DNA of 5,413 nt, taken from positions 1-5,413 of the forward strand of contig CAJGCH010000208.1 of NCBI GenBank assembly GCA_904501845.1. Direction: 5' to 3'. Position 1 is the first letter of the stretch. Each line of letters begins with the position of its first letter. Made by a program: the position numbers and the translations under genes. This stretch comes from an uncultured Bacillaceae bacterium (GTDB lineage Bacteria > Bacillota > Bacilli > Bacillales > Pradoshiaceae). The notes beneath the pieces were generated by a model. It was given only the letters and a program-made list of their open reading frames with translations, was not told where the DNA came from and did not search any database. Below, in pieces: positions 4,989 to 5,413 of this stretch.

Positions 4989-5413
4989 AGGATGTCCTAC
5001 AAGTAGTAGGCATTCCCGAGTCCTCCTATCACTATCATGTAAACAAAATAAATGGAGCTCATGGCGATGAGGAACTTGAGGGAACCATTCAATCGATTTT
5101 TAACGAACACGACGGAAACTATGGGTATCGTCGAATCCAGCTAGAGTTGAAGAATCAAGGGGTTCACGTGAATCACAAGAAGGTTCAGCGCATCATGAGG
5201 AAACTTGGAATCAAGGGAAGTAAATTCATGCGAAAGTCTCGTCGATACAGCTCTTATAAGGGGAATGTCGGTAAGATTGCCAAGAACCTGGTTCGACGTC
5301 GTTTCTATACGGATAGGTGTCATCAGAAATTGGCCACGGACATCACCGAGTTCAAGTGTTTGAACGGCACCAAATTATATTTGAGTCCCATCATGGATCT
5401 GTATAATGGAGAA
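4898..5413 (+). CDS. IS3-family transposase OrfB region (DDE integrase), made by -1 frameshift; 3' truncated by window
   Basis: This frame lies -1 to orfA. It is open from 4868 (after TGA 4865-4867) to the window edge and is entered by slippage at 4895-4901. No ATG with an SD precedes it; TTG 4985 is the first plausible internal start but has no SD, so the product is most likely the OrfAB fusion (160 OrfA residues plus 171 visible here). After a short linker comes an HTH_21 domain (about 5070-5220; core NYGYRRIQLELKNQG and HKKVQRIMRKLGIKG). A basic stretch follows, and then the start of the RNase H-like integrase domain. LATDITEFK places the first catalytic Asp at 5339-5341, followed by LYLSPIMDLYNGE. 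The second Asp (HSD-G-QY block) and the final Glu lie beyond the window, so activity cannot be judged. It would cut and join the IS ends. Confidence 0.9.

Larger units (their letters stand above)
4371..5413 (+). mobile_element. IS3-family insertion sequence (IS150-type), left end and about two thirds; right end outside window
   Basis: The element has the IS3-family layout: a TG-starting terminal repeat, orfA with HTH and leucine zipper, an A6G frameshift site and orfB in the -1 frame encoding an HTH_21 plus DDE transposase. It lies in the gap after the AI-2E family gene, so no visible gene is broken. The exact left boundary is uncertain: TG dinucleotides at 4368, 4371 and 4373 are all possible outer ends, and the target duplication needs the right end. 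Both reading frames are intact as far as the window goes, so the copy may be active. Bases 4328-4370 between gene and element contain nothing I can name. Confidence 0.9.

Noticed and set aside
5141..5323. Minus-strand frame opposite orfB
   Set aside because: The + strand frame carries the HTH_21 and integrase motifs; the minus frame has no support.
1..5413. CRISPR array, tRNA or rRNA gene, toxin-antitoxin pair or defence system
   Set aside because: No spaced repeats, cloverleaf or known defence domains were seen on either strand.

Overview
The window looks like chromosomal DNA of a Bacillaceae-type Firmicute. It is AT-rich, has short purine-rich ribosome binding sites and factor-independent terminators, and carries a Bacillus-style gene set: a CDF efflux protein, a molybdate-binding lipoprotein with a Gram-positive lipobox, an M29 aminopeptidase and an AI-2E/UPF0118 membrane protein. 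An IS3-family insertion sequence closes the window. All genes found read on the + strand. The genus cannot be fixed from the sequence alone.

Layout. Bases 2-208 are the last 68 codons of a cation diffusion facilitator transporter, ended by a strong terminator (211-250). A short promoter region (about 272-335) leads into modA (342-1109) and modB (1113-1781), the substrate-binding lipoprotein and permease of a molybdate ABC importer. The two genes are 3 bp apart. No modC ATPase gene follows. Next is a monocistronic M29 metallo-aminopeptidase (1884-3107) with its own promoter and terminator. It is followed by an eight-helix-type AI-2E family membrane protein (3224-4327) that probably starts at TTG.

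About 43 bp past that gene, an IS3-family element of the IS150 type begins (4371, give or take a few bases) and runs off the right edge. It holds a complete orfA (4422-4988) and the first part of orfB in the -1 frame. The window stops just after the first catalytic Asp of the DDE transposase. Two control devices are legible in the element. The first is a perfect 16-bp hairpin that uses the left terminal inverted repeat as one arm, ends in a U-run and buries the orfA ribosome binding site. The second is a textbook -1 frameshift site: an SD-like GAGGT, the heptamer A AAA AAG, and a 9-bp plus bulged 4-bp stem-loop.

The chromosomal genes are ordinary housekeeping or transport units with no evident shared pathway beyond modA-modB. 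I see no convincing undescribed multi-gene system. The points most worth a second look are the IS regulatory architecture and the orphan modAB pair without its ATPase. No stretch over 300 bp lacks a gene; the intergenic gaps (209-341, 1782-1883, 3108-3223, 4328-4421) hold the regulatory sites listed.
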